The translations under genes were made by a program, and so were the position numbers. Shown here one piece after another: positions 8,677 to 18,974 of a DNA stretch of 41,100 nucleotides. Source of the stretch: Steroidobacteraceae bacterium (lineage in GTDB: Bacteria; Pseudomonadota; Gammaproteobacteria; Steroidobacterales; Steroidobacteraceae). The notes beneath the pieces were generated by a model. It ran no database searches, was not told where the DNA came from, and saw nothing but the letters and a program-made list of their open reading frames with translations. The stretch lies in assembly GCA_029266835.1 (NCBI GenBank), contig JAQSWD010000062.1, positions 1 to 41,100 on the forward strand. Direction: 5' to 3'. Positions within the stretch are counted from its first letter, which is position 1; every line of letters begins with the position of its first letter.

Positions 8677-9756
8677 ATGTCACTCAAATCAACTCTATTC
8701 ACGGCGGCGGCGGGACTCGGTCTCGCGGCGGTGCCGGTTTCGCAAGCACTGGCGGTCGATGTCAGCGTGGGCGGGGGAATGCGCACCAGCTTCACCAGCA
8801 CCGACTTCGATGGCATCGATGACGGCGAGGGCGGCACCATCGGCGGCGGATCGTTCAGCGACTTCGCGCTCAACAGCGCGCGCCTGTACGTCAGTGGCAA
8901 GGCCACCGACAACATCGGCTTCATGTTCAACACGGAGTACAACTCCGACGACGAGGAAATCCGCGTCATCGACGCGGCGGCGCAGTTCTCCTTCGCCGGG
9001 GGCAAGCACAACATCTGGGTCGGCCGCTTCCTCCCGCCCAGCGACCGCGCGAATCTCTATGGTCCTTACTACGCCAGCAACTGGGCCGTGTACCAGGACG
9101 GCGTGCAGGACGGTTACCCGTTCGAGACCGAAGGCCGCGACGACGGCCTCATGTACTGGGGCCAGTACGACAAGGTCAAGTTCTCCATCGGCGCCTTCGA
9201 CGTCTCAGGTCTGACTACCGGCGACTCCGACGTGTTGCTTGCCTCGCGCGTGCAGGTCGACTTCTGGGATGCCGAGGACGGTTATTACCTCAACGGCACG
9301 TACTATGGCGAGAAAGATCTGCTTGCCATCGGCGTCGCGGCGCAAACCGCCGACGCGGGCGATGCGTACTCCTTCGACTTCCTGCTCGAGAAGAAGCTGG
9401 GCAACTCGGGCGTGGTCACCATCGAATCCGAGTTCGCGGTGTACGACGGGCTCGGCGGATATCCCACGCCAGTGGGCGGCGGCTACGAGAAGTCGGATGG
9501 CTTCTACCTGCTCGGCGGATACCTGTTCCCGAACGAAGTGGGGCCCGGGAAGTTCCAGGTGCTCGGCAAGTTCGGCCAGGCCACCTACGACTTCTTCGGC
9601 ACCGATCTCGATCAGGACACGTTCGAGCTCGACGTGAACTACCTGATCAAGCAGTTCAACGCGCGCATCAGCCTGTTCTATCTAGACAAGAGCTTCGATC
9701 CGGACGTGGGTGGCGACTCCACGACGATTGGTTTGGGCCTGCAAATCCAGATGTAA
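8677..9756 (+). CDS. outer-membrane porin of the urea operon
   Basis: A 359-residue secreted beta-barrel protein: signal peptide ending QALAVD, then alternating amphipathic strands rich in Gly, Tyr, Phe and acidic residues, and a terminal strand ending GLGLQIQM. The SARLYVSGKATDNIGFMFNTEY segment and the GRFLPPSDRANLYGPYYASNW loop region are typical of general or phosphate-type porins (Porin_O_P-like or gram-negative porin families). An AGGGAAAA purine stretch precedes the ATG. It is first in the operon, 16 bases before urtA, and so is likely to pass urea or short amides across the outer membrane. Acidic external loops (FDGIDDGEGG, NSDDEE) stand out. Family class is confident; substrate is inferred from position only. 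Confidence 0.88.
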   Translation: MSLKSTLFTAAAGLGLAAVPVSQALAVDVSVGGGMRTSFTSTDFDGIDDGEGGTIGGGSFSDFALNSARLYVSGKATDNIGFMFNTEYNSDDEEIRVIDAAAQFSFAGGKHNIWVGRFLPPSDRANLYGPYYASNWAVYQDGVQDGYPFETEGRDDGLMYWGQYDKVKFSIGAFDVSGLTTGDSDVLLASRVQVDFWDAEDGYYLNGTYYGEKDLLAIGVAAQTADAGDAYSFDFLLEKKLGNSGVVTIESEFAVYDGLGGYPTPVGGGYEKSDGFYLLGGYLFPNEVGPGKFQVLGKFGQATYDFFGTDLDQDTFELDVNYLIKQFNARISLFYLDKSFDPDVGGDSTTIGLGLQIQM

Positions 9757-9772
9757 GGGAAGGTAAGACACA

Positions 9773-11056
9773 ATGAAATTCACAAGACGTTTAGCCGTAC
9801 TGGGCGCGGCCATGGCGATGACCCTGGGCGCCACGGCGCAAGCCGCCGACACCATCAAGGTGGGCGTGCTCCACTCGCTGTCCGGAACCATGGCGATCTC
9901 CGAGACCACGCTCAAGGACACCGTCCTCATGCTCATCGATGAGCAGAACAAGAAGGGCGGCCTGCTGGGCAAGAAACTGGAAGCCGTGGTGGTCGACCCG
10001 GCCTCCAACTGGCCGCTGTTCGCCGAGAAGGCAGAGCAATTGCTGGTGAAGGACAAGGTGGCGGTGGTGTTCGGCTGCTGGACTTCGGTGTCGCGCAAGA
10101 GCGTGCTGCCGGTGTTCGAGAAGAACAACGGCCTGCTGTTCTACCCGGTGCAATACGAGGGTGAAGAGTCCTCGAAGAACGTGTTCTACACGGGCGCCGC
10201 GCCCAACCAGCAGGCCATCCCGGCGGTGGACTATCTCGCCAAGGATCTCGGCGTGAAGCGCTGGGTGCTCGCGGGCACGGACTACGTGTATCCGCGCACC
10301 ACCAACAAGATCCTCGAGGCCTACCTCAAGAGCAAGGGCGTCGCGGACTCCGACATCATGATCAACTACACGCCCTTCGGTCATTCCGACTGGCAGTCGA
10401 TCGTGTCGGACATCAAGAAGTTCGGCTCGGCGGGCAAGAAGACCGCGGTGGTGTCGACGATCAATGGCGACGCCAACGTGCCTTTCTACAAGGAACTCGG
10501 CAACCAGAAGATCTCGGCGGAAGACATCCCGGTCGTGGCCTTCTCGGTGGGCGAGGAAGAACTCGCCGGCATCGACACCAAGCCGCTGGTCGGCCATCTC
10601 GCGGCCTGGAACTACTTCATGAGCGAGAAGAGCCCGGCCAACAGCGAATGGATCAAGAAGTGGCATGCCTTCACCAAGAACCCGAAGCGCACCTTCAACG
10701 ACCCGATGGAAGCGCATGTGATCGGCTTCCAGATGTGGGTGAAGGCGGTGGAGAAGGCCAAGACCACGGACGTGGCCAAGGTCACCGACGCCATGATCGG
10801 CCTCGAAGCGCCCAACCTCACCGGTGGAGTCGCCAAGATGCTGCCTAACCACCACCTGACCAAGCCCGTGCTCATCGGTGAAGTGCGCGCCGACGGCCAG
10901 TTCGACACGGTGTGGAAGACCGCGGGTCTCGTGCCGGGCGACGCCTGGTCCGACTTCCTGCCGGGCAGCAAGGACATCGAAGCGGACTGGGTCACGTTGA
11001 AGTGCGGCAACTACAACACCAAGACCAAGACCTGCTCCGGCCAGAACTACAAGTAA
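9773..11056 (+). CDS. urtA: urea ABC transporter substrate-binding protein UrtA
   Basis: A 427-residue periplasmic binding protein with a signal peptide (MKFTRRLAVLGAAMAMTLG to AQAAD) and the branched-chain amino acid type fold. Urea-specific family features include IKVGVLHSLSGTMAISETTLKD at the mature N-terminus, VVDPASNWPLFAEKAEQLL, FGCWTSVSRKSVLPVFE and NGLLFYPVQYEGEESS. It captures urea in the periplasm and hands it to UrtBC. GGAAGG lies seven to twelve bases before the ATG. It follows the porin by 16 bases. A strong GC hairpin with a T-tract begins 35 bases after its stop, likely setting a high ratio of binding protein to permease transcript. Confidence 0.96.
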   Translation: MKFTRRLAVLGAAMAMTLGATAQAADTIKVGVLHSLSGTMAISETTLKDTVLMLIDEQNKKGGLLGKKLEAVVVDPASNWPLFAEKAEQLLVKDKVAVVFGCWTSVSRKSVLPVFEKNNGLLFYPVQYEGEESSKNVFYTGAAPNQQAIPAVDYLAKDLGVKRWVLAGTDYVYPRTTNKILEAYLKSKGVADSDIMINYTPFGHSDWQSIVSDIKKFGSAGKKTAVVSTINGDANVPFYKELGNQKISAEDIPVVAFSVGEEELAGIDTKPLVGHLAAWNYFMSEKSPANSEWIKKWHAFTKNPKRTFNDPMEAHVIGFQMWVKAVEKAKTTDVAKVTDAMIGLEAPNLTGGVAKMLPNHHLTKPVLIGEVRADGQFDTVWKTAGLVPGDAWSDFLPGSKDIEADWVTLKCGNYNTKTKTCSGQNYK

Positions 11057-11072
11057 GAAAACTCTGAAGACG

Positions 11073-12737
11073 TTGATTCCAACCACGTTCGGGGCCCCGG
11101 GAATTTTCCCGGGGCCCGTTCTTTTGATCGTGCTCCTGCTGGCGGGCCTGCTGGCCTCGAGCGGCGCGCGCGCCGATGATCCGGATGCCGCCTTCGCGAG
11201 CGGTGTGGCGGCGCTGTCCGCCGACAATTTCGCGGACAAACAAGCCGCCGTCACCGCCATCACTGACACACGCCACAAGAACGCGCGCGCCGTGCTGGCG
11301 ACGCTGCTCGACGGCAAGCTTCATTTCCGCAATACGGACAACCGGGTGTTCATCACCGACGGTGGCGAGACCACGTTGGCGTTGACCGACCCCCTGACTC
11401 TCCAATCCGCCGGCAACGCGCCGGCGGAAGAATTCACCCGCGTCACCACCAACAACAGCCTGCGCAAGACTCTGCGCAGCGCGGTCGCCAGCTTCGCGTT
11501 GGCCGAACCCGATGCCAGCGTGCGCCTGGCCGCGGTGAAGGAAATGTCGCGATCGCTGGACGAGGAGGGCGTCGCCTTGTTGCGCGCTGCCCTGGAAAAG
11601 GAAAGCGATGCCGCGGTCAAACAGGCGATGAGCGAAGGCATCGCCATGGTGGATCTCGCCAGCGACGATGCGGACACGCGCCTGGCCGCGCTCGAAGCGC
11701 TGAAGCGCTCGCTGAGTCTGGAGCTGGCCAGTCGGCTCAAGGACATGACCACGCCGGCCGAAGACGGGTCTTATGCCGAACCGGATGAACGCGTGCGCGA
11801 GGCGGCGCGTGAGGTGGCGCGATCCATTGAGTCCTCGCGCCGCGTGTACTCCACCATCGAAACGCTGTTCTTCGGACTGTCGCTGGGCAGCGTGCTGGTG
11901 CTGTGCGCCATCGGCCTGGCCATCACCTTCGGCGTGATGGGCGTGATCAACATGGCGCATGGCGAGCTCATGATGCTCGGCGCCTACACCACGTACGTGG
12001 TGCAGCTGGCCATGCCCAACCATATCGGGTTGTCGCTGTTCGTCGCGATACCGCTGGCGTTCCTGGTATCCGGCGCCGTGGGCATGCTCATCGAGCGCGG
12101 CGTGGTGCGCTTTCTGTATGGCCGTCCGCTCGAGACCTTGCTGGCGACCTTCGGCGTGAGCCTCATTCTCCAGCAGATCGTGCGCGACGTATTCACGGCC
12201 AACAACCGCCCGGTGGAGACGCCGTCGTGGATGTCGGGCTCGCTCCTGTACAACGAGGCGTTGTCGTTCACCTACAACCGCCTGTACGTGATCCTGTTCA
12301 TGATGGTGGTGTTCGCCATCCTGCTGGCTGTGCTGCAGAAGACTTCGCTGGGCCTGAAGGTTCGCGCGGTGGCGCAGAACCGCAACATGGCGCGCGCCAT
12401 GGGTGTGCGCACGCAGTGGGTGGACGCCATGACTTTCGGCCTGGGCTCCGGCATCGCGGGTGTCGCTGGCGTCGCGCTCAGCCAGCTCACCAATGTCGGC
12501 CCCAATCTCGGCCAGCAGTACATCATCGACTCGTTCATGGTGGTCGTGTTCGGCGGCGTGGGCAATCTCTGGGGCACGCTCATCGGCGGCATGTCGCTGG
12601 GAGTGGCCAACAAGATCCTCGAGCCCTGGGCGGGCGCGGTGCTGGCCAAGATCCTGGTGCTGGTGGCGCTCATCCTCTTCATTCAACGCAGGCCGCGCGG
12701 GTTGTTCCCGCAGAAAGGCCGGGCGGCGGAGAACTGA
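11073..12737 (+). CDS. urtB: urea ABC transporter permease UrtB
   Basis: A permease of up to 554 residues with an N-terminal secretion signal (VLLIVLLLAGLLASSGARADD), a helical periplasmic region of about 230 residues, and a LivH-type membrane domain (IGLAITFGVMGVINMAHGELMMLGAY, EPWAGAVLAKILVLVALILF). This long form is usual for proteobacterial UrtB. The start is uncertain: TTG 11073, TTG 11124 and GTG 11130 are in frame, and CTG 11064 would give MKTLIP; none has a good ribosome-binding site. A start at 11124 would keep the terminator-like hairpin untranslated. The stop overlaps the urtC ATG by one base (TGATG). The membrane domain appears complete. Confidence 0.93.
   Translation: MIPTTFGAPGIFPGPVLLIVLLLAGLLASSGARADDPDAAFASGVAALSADNFADKQAAVTAITDTRHKNARAVLATLLDGKLHFRNTDNRVFITDGGETTLALTDPLTLQSAGNAPAEEFTRVTTNNSLRKTLRSAVASFALAEPDASVRLAAVKEMSRSLDEEGVALLRAALEKESDAAVKQAMSEGIAMVDLASDDADTRLAALEALKRSLSLELASRLKDMTTPAEDGSYAEPDERVREAAREVARSIESSRRVYSTIETLFFGLSLGSVLVLCAIGLAITFGVMGVINMAHGELMMLGAYTTYVVQLAMPNHIGLSLFVAIPLAFLVSGAVGMLIERGVVRFLYGRPLETLLATFGVSLILQQIVRDVFTANNRPVETPSWMSGSLLYNEALSFTYNRLYVILFMMVVFAILLAVLQKTSLGLKVRAVAQNRNMARAMGVRTQWVDAMTFGLGSGIAGVAGVALSQLTNVGPNLGQQYIIDSFMVVVFGGVGNLWGTLIGGMSLGVANKILEPWAGAVLAKILVLVALILFIQRRPRGLFPQKGRAAEN
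11092..11125 (+). terminator. hairpin with T-tract after urtA (attenuator-like)
   Basis: GGGCCCCGGG (11092-11101), loop AATTTT, CCCGGGGCCC (11108-11117), then GTTCTTTT. A perfect 10-bp GC stem followed by a T-rich run is a textbook intrinsic terminator. It sits between urtA and the conserved part of urtB, so it probably ends some transcripts after urtA and protects the urtA message. If translation of urtB begins at TTG 11073 the hairpin would be coding, which makes a later urtB start plausible. Confidence 0.65.
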
Positions 12738-13709
12738 TGCCGCGCGGTCCCTTGCTCAATCTGCTGGTGGGCGAACGCGGCACGGTCGTGTTCCTCGTGA
12801 TCGTCGCGCTCGTGGCCGTCGTGGTGCCGGTGCTGCACCTGGCGCCATCCGAAGGATCGGCACTGCAGATCTCCAGCTACACGATGACGCTCATCGGCAA
12901 GTACATGACCTATGCGCTGCTGGCCGTCGCCGTGGACCTGGTCTGGGGATTCTGCGGCATCCTCTCGCTGGGCCACGCCGCATTCTTCGCGCTGGGCGGC
13001 TATGCCATGGGCATGTACCTGATGCGGCAGATCGGCACGCGCGGCGTGTACGGCGACCCGGTGCTGCCGGATTTCATGGTGTTCCTCAACTACAAGGAGC
13101 TGCCCTGGTTCTGGCATGGCTTCGACATGTTCTGGTTCGCCATGATCATGGTGGCGCTGGTGCCCGGCATCCTGGCGTATGTGTTCGGCTGGTTCGCGTT
13201 CCGCTCGCGCGTGACCGGCGTCTATCTGTCCATCATCACGCAGGCGCTGACCTACGCGCTCATGCTGGCCTTTTTCCGCAACGACATGGGTTTCGGCGGC
13301 AACAACGGCATGACGGATTTCAAGGAGATACTCGGGTTCGCGATCAATGCGCCGAGTACCCGCGTGGCCTTGTTCGTCGCCAGCGCCATCGCGCTGGTGC
13401 TGGGTTACCTGGCCTGCCGCTACATCACGCTGTCGCGCGCGGGACGCGTGGTGCAGGCCATCCGTGACGCCGAGAGCCGCACGCGGTTCATCGGTTACCG
13501 GGTCGTTGTACGGCGCCGTGGCCGGCGCGGTGCTGGTCAATTACGCCAAGACGTATTTCACCGCGGCGCTGCCCGAGTACTGGCTGTATGCGTTGGGCCT
13601 GCTGTTCGTGGTGGTCACCCTGTTCCTGCCGCGCGGAGTAGTCGGGCTGCTCGATCGCTTCGGCCGCAAGCCGGCGACGCCCGATGCCGCCAAGGTCGTG
13701 CCCGCATGA
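12737..13709 (+). pseudogene. urtC: urea ABC permease urtC with internal deletion and frameshift
   Basis: LivM-type second permease of the urea transporter. The first part is normal (ALLAVAVDLVWGFCGILSLGHAAFFALGG, VVQAIRDAESRTRFIGYR). UrtC proteins usually continue for about 50 residues with two membrane helices before a GRGTLxGAxxGA segment. Here GYR (to 13500) is followed at once by GSLYGAVAGAVLVNYAKTYF in another frame. The two parts together span 973 bases, not a multiple of three. The upstream frame stays open through urtD, so a UrtC fragment joined to UrtD could be made. The C-terminal piece ends with the expected LFLPRGVVGLLDRF. The overlaps with urtB (1 base) and urtD (4 bases) are intact. 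Either a recent deletion or an assembly collapse. Confidence 0.85.
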
Positions 13710-14542
13710 ATGCCGCGCAGGTCGTCAGGCAAGGCTGGCAGAAGGTGTTCGGCGCGGGCACCGGTTCCGACCGCCCCATGCCGGGCGACGCGTCGCACGG
13801 CACGATTCTCTACGTCGAAGACATCTCGGTGAGCTTCGACGGATTCCGCGCGCTCAACAACCTCACGCTGTACATCGACGTGGGTGAGCTCCGCTGCATC
13901 ATCGGCCCGAACGGCGCCGGCAAGACCACCATGATGGACGTGATCACCGGCAAGACGCGCCCGGATTCCGGCAGCGCCTGGTTCGGCGTCACCACCGATC
14001 TGCTCACGCTCACCGAACCTGAAATCGCGGAGGTCGGCATTGGCCGCAAATTCCAGAAACCCACGGTCTTCGAGCACCACAGCGTATTGCAAAACCTCGC
14101 GCTCGCGGCGGCTGGCAACAAGCGTGTCTGGTCCACGTTGTTCAAGCCACTCTCTGCGGCGCAGCGCGCGCGCATCGATGAAGTGCTGGTCACGGTCGGT
14201 CTGAAGGATCTGCGCGAGATCAGCGCGGGCATCCTTTCCCATGGCCAGAAGCAGTGGCTGGAGATCGGGATGCTGCTCATGCAGGACCCGCGCCTGCTGT
14301 TGGTGGACGAACCCGTGGCGGGCATGACTCCGCAGGAAGTCGAGCGCACCGCGGAACTGCTGCTGTCGCTGGCCGGCAAACACTCGGTGGTAGTGGTCGA
14401 ACACGACATGGAGTTCGTGCGTTCCATCGCGCGGACCGTGACGGTGCTGCACGAGGGTTCGGTGCTGGCCGAAGGCAGCATGGACCAGGTGCAGGCGCAT
14501 CCGAAGGTGAAAGAGGTGTATCTCGGCGAGGCGCAGGAATAG
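13706..14542 (+). CDS. urtD: urea ABC transporter ATP-binding protein UrtD
   Basis: A 278-residue LivG-type ATPase of the urea importer. Walker A is GPNGAGKTT, the Q-loop region is GRKFQKPTVFEHHSV, the signature-like segment is ILSHGQKQWLEIG, Walker B is RLLLVDEPVAGM, and the switch His lies in VVVVEHDMEFV. An N-terminal extension of about 35 residues before ILYVEDISVSFDG is common in UrtD. The ATG overlaps the end of the broken urtC by four bases (ATGA), implying translational coupling that the urtC lesion could upset. UrtE begins three bases after its stop. Confidence 0.96.
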   Translation: MNAAQVVRQGWQKVFGAGTGSDRPMPGDASHGTILYVEDISVSFDGFRALNNLTLYIDVGELRCIIGPNGAGKTTMMDVITGKTRPDSGSAWFGVTTDLLTLTEPEIAEVGIGRKFQKPTVFEHHSVLQNLALAAAGNKRVWSTLFKPLSAAQRARIDEVLVTVGLKDLREISAGILSHGQKQWLEIGMLLMQDPRLLLVDEPVAGMTPQEVERTAELLLSLAGKHSVVVVEHDMEFVRSIARTVTVLHEGSVLAEGSMDQVQAHPKVKEVYLGEAQE

Positions 14543-14545
14543 CCC

Positions 14546-15256
14546 GTGCTCGACATCAACGGACTCAACCAGTTCTACGGCGGCAGCCACATCCTCTGGG
14601 ACATCGACATGCAGGTGCCCGAAGGTTCCTGCACCTGTCTCATGGGCCGCAACGGCATGGGAAAGACCACGCTGCTCAAATGCATCATGGGGCTGTTGCC
14701 CACGGCGTCGGGAAAATTGACCTACGGCCTGGGTGCTGAAGCCATGGATATCACGAAGCTCGCCGCCGATCGCCGCGCGAAGCTCGGCATCGCCTATGTG
14801 CCGCAGGGGCGCGAGATCTTTTCTCAGCTCACGGTCGAGGAAAATCTGCGCATCGGCATGGGCTCGCGGCGCGGCGCGCCGATCAAGGCGATACCGGAAC
14901 ACATTTTCGAGTGGTTTCCGGTGCTCAAGAAGATGATGCGACGGAGGGGAGGAGACCTGTCCGGTGGCCAGCAACAGCAGCTGGCCATCGGCCGGGCGAT
15001 GGTGCTCGACCCCAGGCTGCTGATACTCGACGAACCCGCCGAGGGTATTCAGCCCAACATCGTGCACGAGATCGGCGATATCATCATGCGCCTCAACCGC
15101 GAGGCCAGACTCACCGTGCTGTTAGTGGAACAGAAACTGCCGTTCGCGCGGCGCGTGGCCAGCGAATTCCGCATCCTCGACAAGGGGCGCATCGTCAGCA
15201 GCGGGCTCATCTCCGGGCTCACCGACGATCTCGTTCACCAGCACCTGACGGTGTAG
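14546..15256 (+). CDS. urtE: urea ABC transporter ATP-binding protein UrtE
   Basis: A 236-residue LivF-type ATPase, partner of UrtD. Walker A is GRNGMGKTT, the signature is DLSGGQQQQLAIGRAM, Walker B is LLILDEPAEGIQP, and the switch His position is taken by Gln (LLVEQKLPFARR), as usual in LivF-type subunits. The family-typical YVPQGREIFSQLTVEENLRIG follows the first motif. The GTG start is three bases after the urtD stop, and ureD begins four bases after its own stop, so transporter and urease genes are one transcript. Confidence 0.96.
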   Translation: MLDINGLNQFYGGSHILWDIDMQVPEGSCTCLMGRNGMGKTTLLKCIMGLLPTASGKLTYGLGAEAMDITKLAADRRAKLGIAYVPQGREIFSQLTVEENLRIGMGSRRGAPIKAIPEHIFEWFPVLKKMMRRRGGDLSGGQQQQLAIGRAMVLDPRLLILDEPAEGIQPNIVHEIGDIIMRLNREARLTVLLVEQKLPFARRVASEFRILDKGRIVSSGLISGLTDDLVHQHLTV

Positions 15257-15260
15257 CGCC

Positions 15261-16166
15261 GTGAACAGCGCCGGCGCCGTTCGCAGTTCCTCCGGATGGC
15301 AGGCCCACCTGCACCTGCGTTTCAATGCGTTCAATGGGGACATTCCTCGTTTTCTAGAAAACGGGGACGCACCTCGACCGGTTGGTCGGACCCGCCTGGT
15401 CGAGCGAAGGCACACGGGTCCGCTGGTCGTGCAGCGGCCGTTCCATCCCGAAGGTGACCCCTGCCACGTGTACCTGGTGCATCCACCCGGCGGAGTGGTG
15501 GGCGGTGACGAACTGCGCATCGACGTCCAGGTGGACCCGGGTGCCCATGCGCTGATCACCACGCCCGCGGCCACCAAGTTCTATCGCTGCGATGGCCGCG
15601 TGTCGTCGCAGACGCAGCAGCTGCGCGCCGCGGGCGCCTCGCTCGAGTGGCTGCCGCAGGAGAACATCTTCTATCGCGGTGGTGACGTGCGCACGGCCAC
15701 GCGGGTGCATCTCGACGCGCGGTCGAAGTTCATCGGCTGGGAGATCAATTGCCTGGGGTTGCCCGCGCGCGGCGAGCCCTTCGATGCGGGAACGCTGCGG
15801 CTGGATCTCGAACTGTGGAAAGACCAGGGTGAGATGACCGCTCAGATGAGGGATGTTCCGATTTTCATCGACCGGCTGCGACTGCGAGGCGAGTCGCCGG
15901 CGCGCGGCGCGCAGTGGGGTCTCGCGGGCCAGGAATCCGTGGGCACCTTGCTCGCGACGCCTGTCACCGCCGCACACGTCGACCTGGTTCGCGAGTTGCT
16001 GCACGGCCACCTGGCCGCGGTGTCGCTCGTCGATGGCGTGCTGGTACTGCGCGCGCTGGCGCCGCAGGCCGAGGCCGTTCGCCACCTCTTCATCGCCGCC
16101 TGGCGCGCGCTGCGCCCCGGCGTCATCGGCCGCGAGGCCGTCAACCCACGCATCTGGGCAACCTGA
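15261..16166 (+). CDS. ureD: urease accessory protein UreD with in-frame repeat insertion
   Basis: A 301-residue UreD (UreH) scaffold that binds apo-urease and, with UreF and UreG, guides nickel in. Family blocks are seen: [73 protein letters not shown] and [14 protein letters not shown]. Between LRF and GRTRL, where most UreD proteins have only a few residues, lie about 20 residues ([20 protein letters not shown]) encoded by a palindromic repeat (15336-15373) and a second small inverted repeat. The insert keeps frame and has no stop. It would enlarge a loop between early beta strands; activity is probably kept but unproven. GTG start four bases after urtE. Confidence 0.94.
   Translation: MNSAGAVRSSSGWQAHLHLRFNAFNGDIPRFLENGDAPRPVGRTRLVERRHTGPLVVQRPFHPEGDPCHVYLVHPPGGVVGGDELRIDVQVDPGAHALITTPAATKFYRCDGRVSSQTQQLRAAGASLEWLPQENIFYRGGDVRTATRVHLDARSKFIGWEINCLGLPARGEPFDAGTLRLDLELWKDQGEMTAQMRDVPIFIDRLRLRGESPARGAQWGLAGQESVGTLLATPVTAAHVDLVRELLHGHLAAVSLVDGVLVLRALAPQAEAVRHLFIAAWRALRPGVIGREAVNPRIWAT
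15336..15373. repeat. REP-like palindrome inserted in ureD
   Basis: The centre CGTTTTCTAGAAAACG (15348-15363) is a perfect 16-base palindrome flanked by GGGGAC and GGGGACGCACC. Over 38 ungapped positions it matches the first half of the repeat at 25955 at 28. A second inverted repeat, CGACC-GGTT-GGTCG (15375-15388), follows at once. It lies inside coding sequence and adds residues to UreD without breaking the frame. Confidence 0.7.
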
Positions 16167-16170
16167 ACCC

Positions 16171-16473
16171 ATGGAACTGACTCCACGCGAGAAGGACAAA
16201 CTACTCCTCTTCACCGCGGCGCTGGTGGCGGAACGCCGCAAGGCGCGCGGCCTCAAGCTCAACTACCCGGAAGCCGTGGCGCTGATCTCTGCCGCCATCC
16301 TCGAGGGCGCGCGCGACGGCCGCACGGTGGCCGAGCTCATGAGCTTCGGCACCACCATCCTCTCGCGCGACGACGTCATGGACGGAGTTCCGGAGATGAT
16401 CCCGGAAGTGCAGGTCGAAGCCACTTTCCCCGACGGCACGAAACTCGTCACCGTGCACCATCCGATTCCCTGA
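16171..16473 (+). CDS. ureA: urease gamma subunit
   Basis: A 100-residue UreA, the standard length, beginning [20 protein letters not shown]. The [23 protein letters not shown] and [22 protein letters not shown] segments are diagnostic. It forms the (UreABC)3 holoenzyme that hydrolyses urea to ammonia and carbamate in the cytoplasm. The ATG is four bases after the ureD stop; ureB starts 19 bases downstream. No irregularities. Confidence 0.98.
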   Translation: MELTPREKDKLLLFTAALVAERRKARGLKLNYPEAVALISAAILEGARDGRTVAELMSFGTTILSRDDVMDGVPEMIPEVQVEATFPDGTKLVTVHHPIP

Positions 16474-16492
16474 ACACCGCGAGGCGTAATCC

Positions 16493-16797
16493 ATGATCCC
16501 CGGTGAAATGTTCTGCGAGTCCGGCCACGTCGACATCAATGTGGGCCGCGCCACCATCAGGCTGACCGTGGGCAACACGGGTGACCGGCCCATCCAGGTG
16601 GGCTCTCACTACCACTTCTTCGAAACCAATCGCGCGTTGCGCTTCGACCGCGCCGCTGCCCGGGGCTTTCGCCTCAACATCGCCGCCGGCACCGCGGTGC
16701 GCTTCGAGCCCGGCCAGGAGCGCGAAGTCGAACTGGTCGCGTTCGCCGGCGACCGCATGGTCTACGGATTCGATGGCCAGGTCATGGGGGCGCTGGA

Positions 16798-16801
<4 letters not shown>
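16493..16801 (+). CDS. ureB: urease beta subunit
   Basis: A 102-residue UreB beginning MIPGEMF, with the family segments [43 protein letters not shown] and [15 protein letters not shown]. It packs between the alpha and gamma subunits of urease. A GAGG motif lies about ten bases before the ATG. Its TGA overlaps the ureC GTG by four bases (GTGA), which couples beta and alpha subunit synthesis. It is a separate gene, not fused to ureA as in Helicobacter. Confidence 0.98.
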
Positions 16802-18497
<1,696 letters not shown>

Positions 18498-18501
<4 letters not shown>

Positions 18502-18974
18502 TCAAGATCAACCTCAAGCTCGACCGCTCCGTCGATCATCCGCGCGGCGCGGAGCGGCGGCTGTTGCTGCCGTTCGGCGAACGATCCAAGAGCCGCTTGC
18601 GCGCCGTGCTCGACAATGGCGAGGAGGCTGGCCTGTTCCTGGAGCGCGGCACCATCCTGCGTGGCGGCGATCTGCTGCTGGCCGATGATGGCCGCGTCGT
18701 GGAGGTGCAGGCCGCCGACGAATCCGTGTCCACCGTGCACACCGGCGACACGTTGCAGCTGGCGCGCGCCTGTTATCACCTGGGCAACCGCCACGTGGCG
18801 CTGCAGATCGGTCCGGGCTGGCTGCGCTATCAGCACGATCATGTGCTCGATGACATGTTGCGCGGATTCGGACTCGAGGTGCGGGTCGAGCTCGCGCCAT
18901 TCGAACCGGAGGGAGGTGCCTATGTCTCGCACGCCCACGCGAACTCGCATGCGCATTCCCATTCGCACGGCTGA
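18498..18974 (+). CDS. ureE: urease nickel metallochaperone UreE with His-rich tail
   Basis: A 158-residue UreE. The N-terminal domain is beta-rich ([28 protein letters not shown]) and the metal-binding domain shows [15 protein letters not shown] and [16 protein letters not shown]. The C-terminus is a nickel-binding His run, [15 protein letters not shown], with six His in fifteen residues. UreE collects Ni(II) and passes it to UreG. TTG start with a four-base overlap to ureC. The last 53 bases, which encode the His tail, also encode the beginning of UreF in another frame. Confidence 0.96.

Noticed and set aside
9791-12686. Two long minus-strand frames opposite urtA and urtB
   Set aside because: His/Arg-rich shadows of strongly supported genes; no ribosome-binding site or domain.
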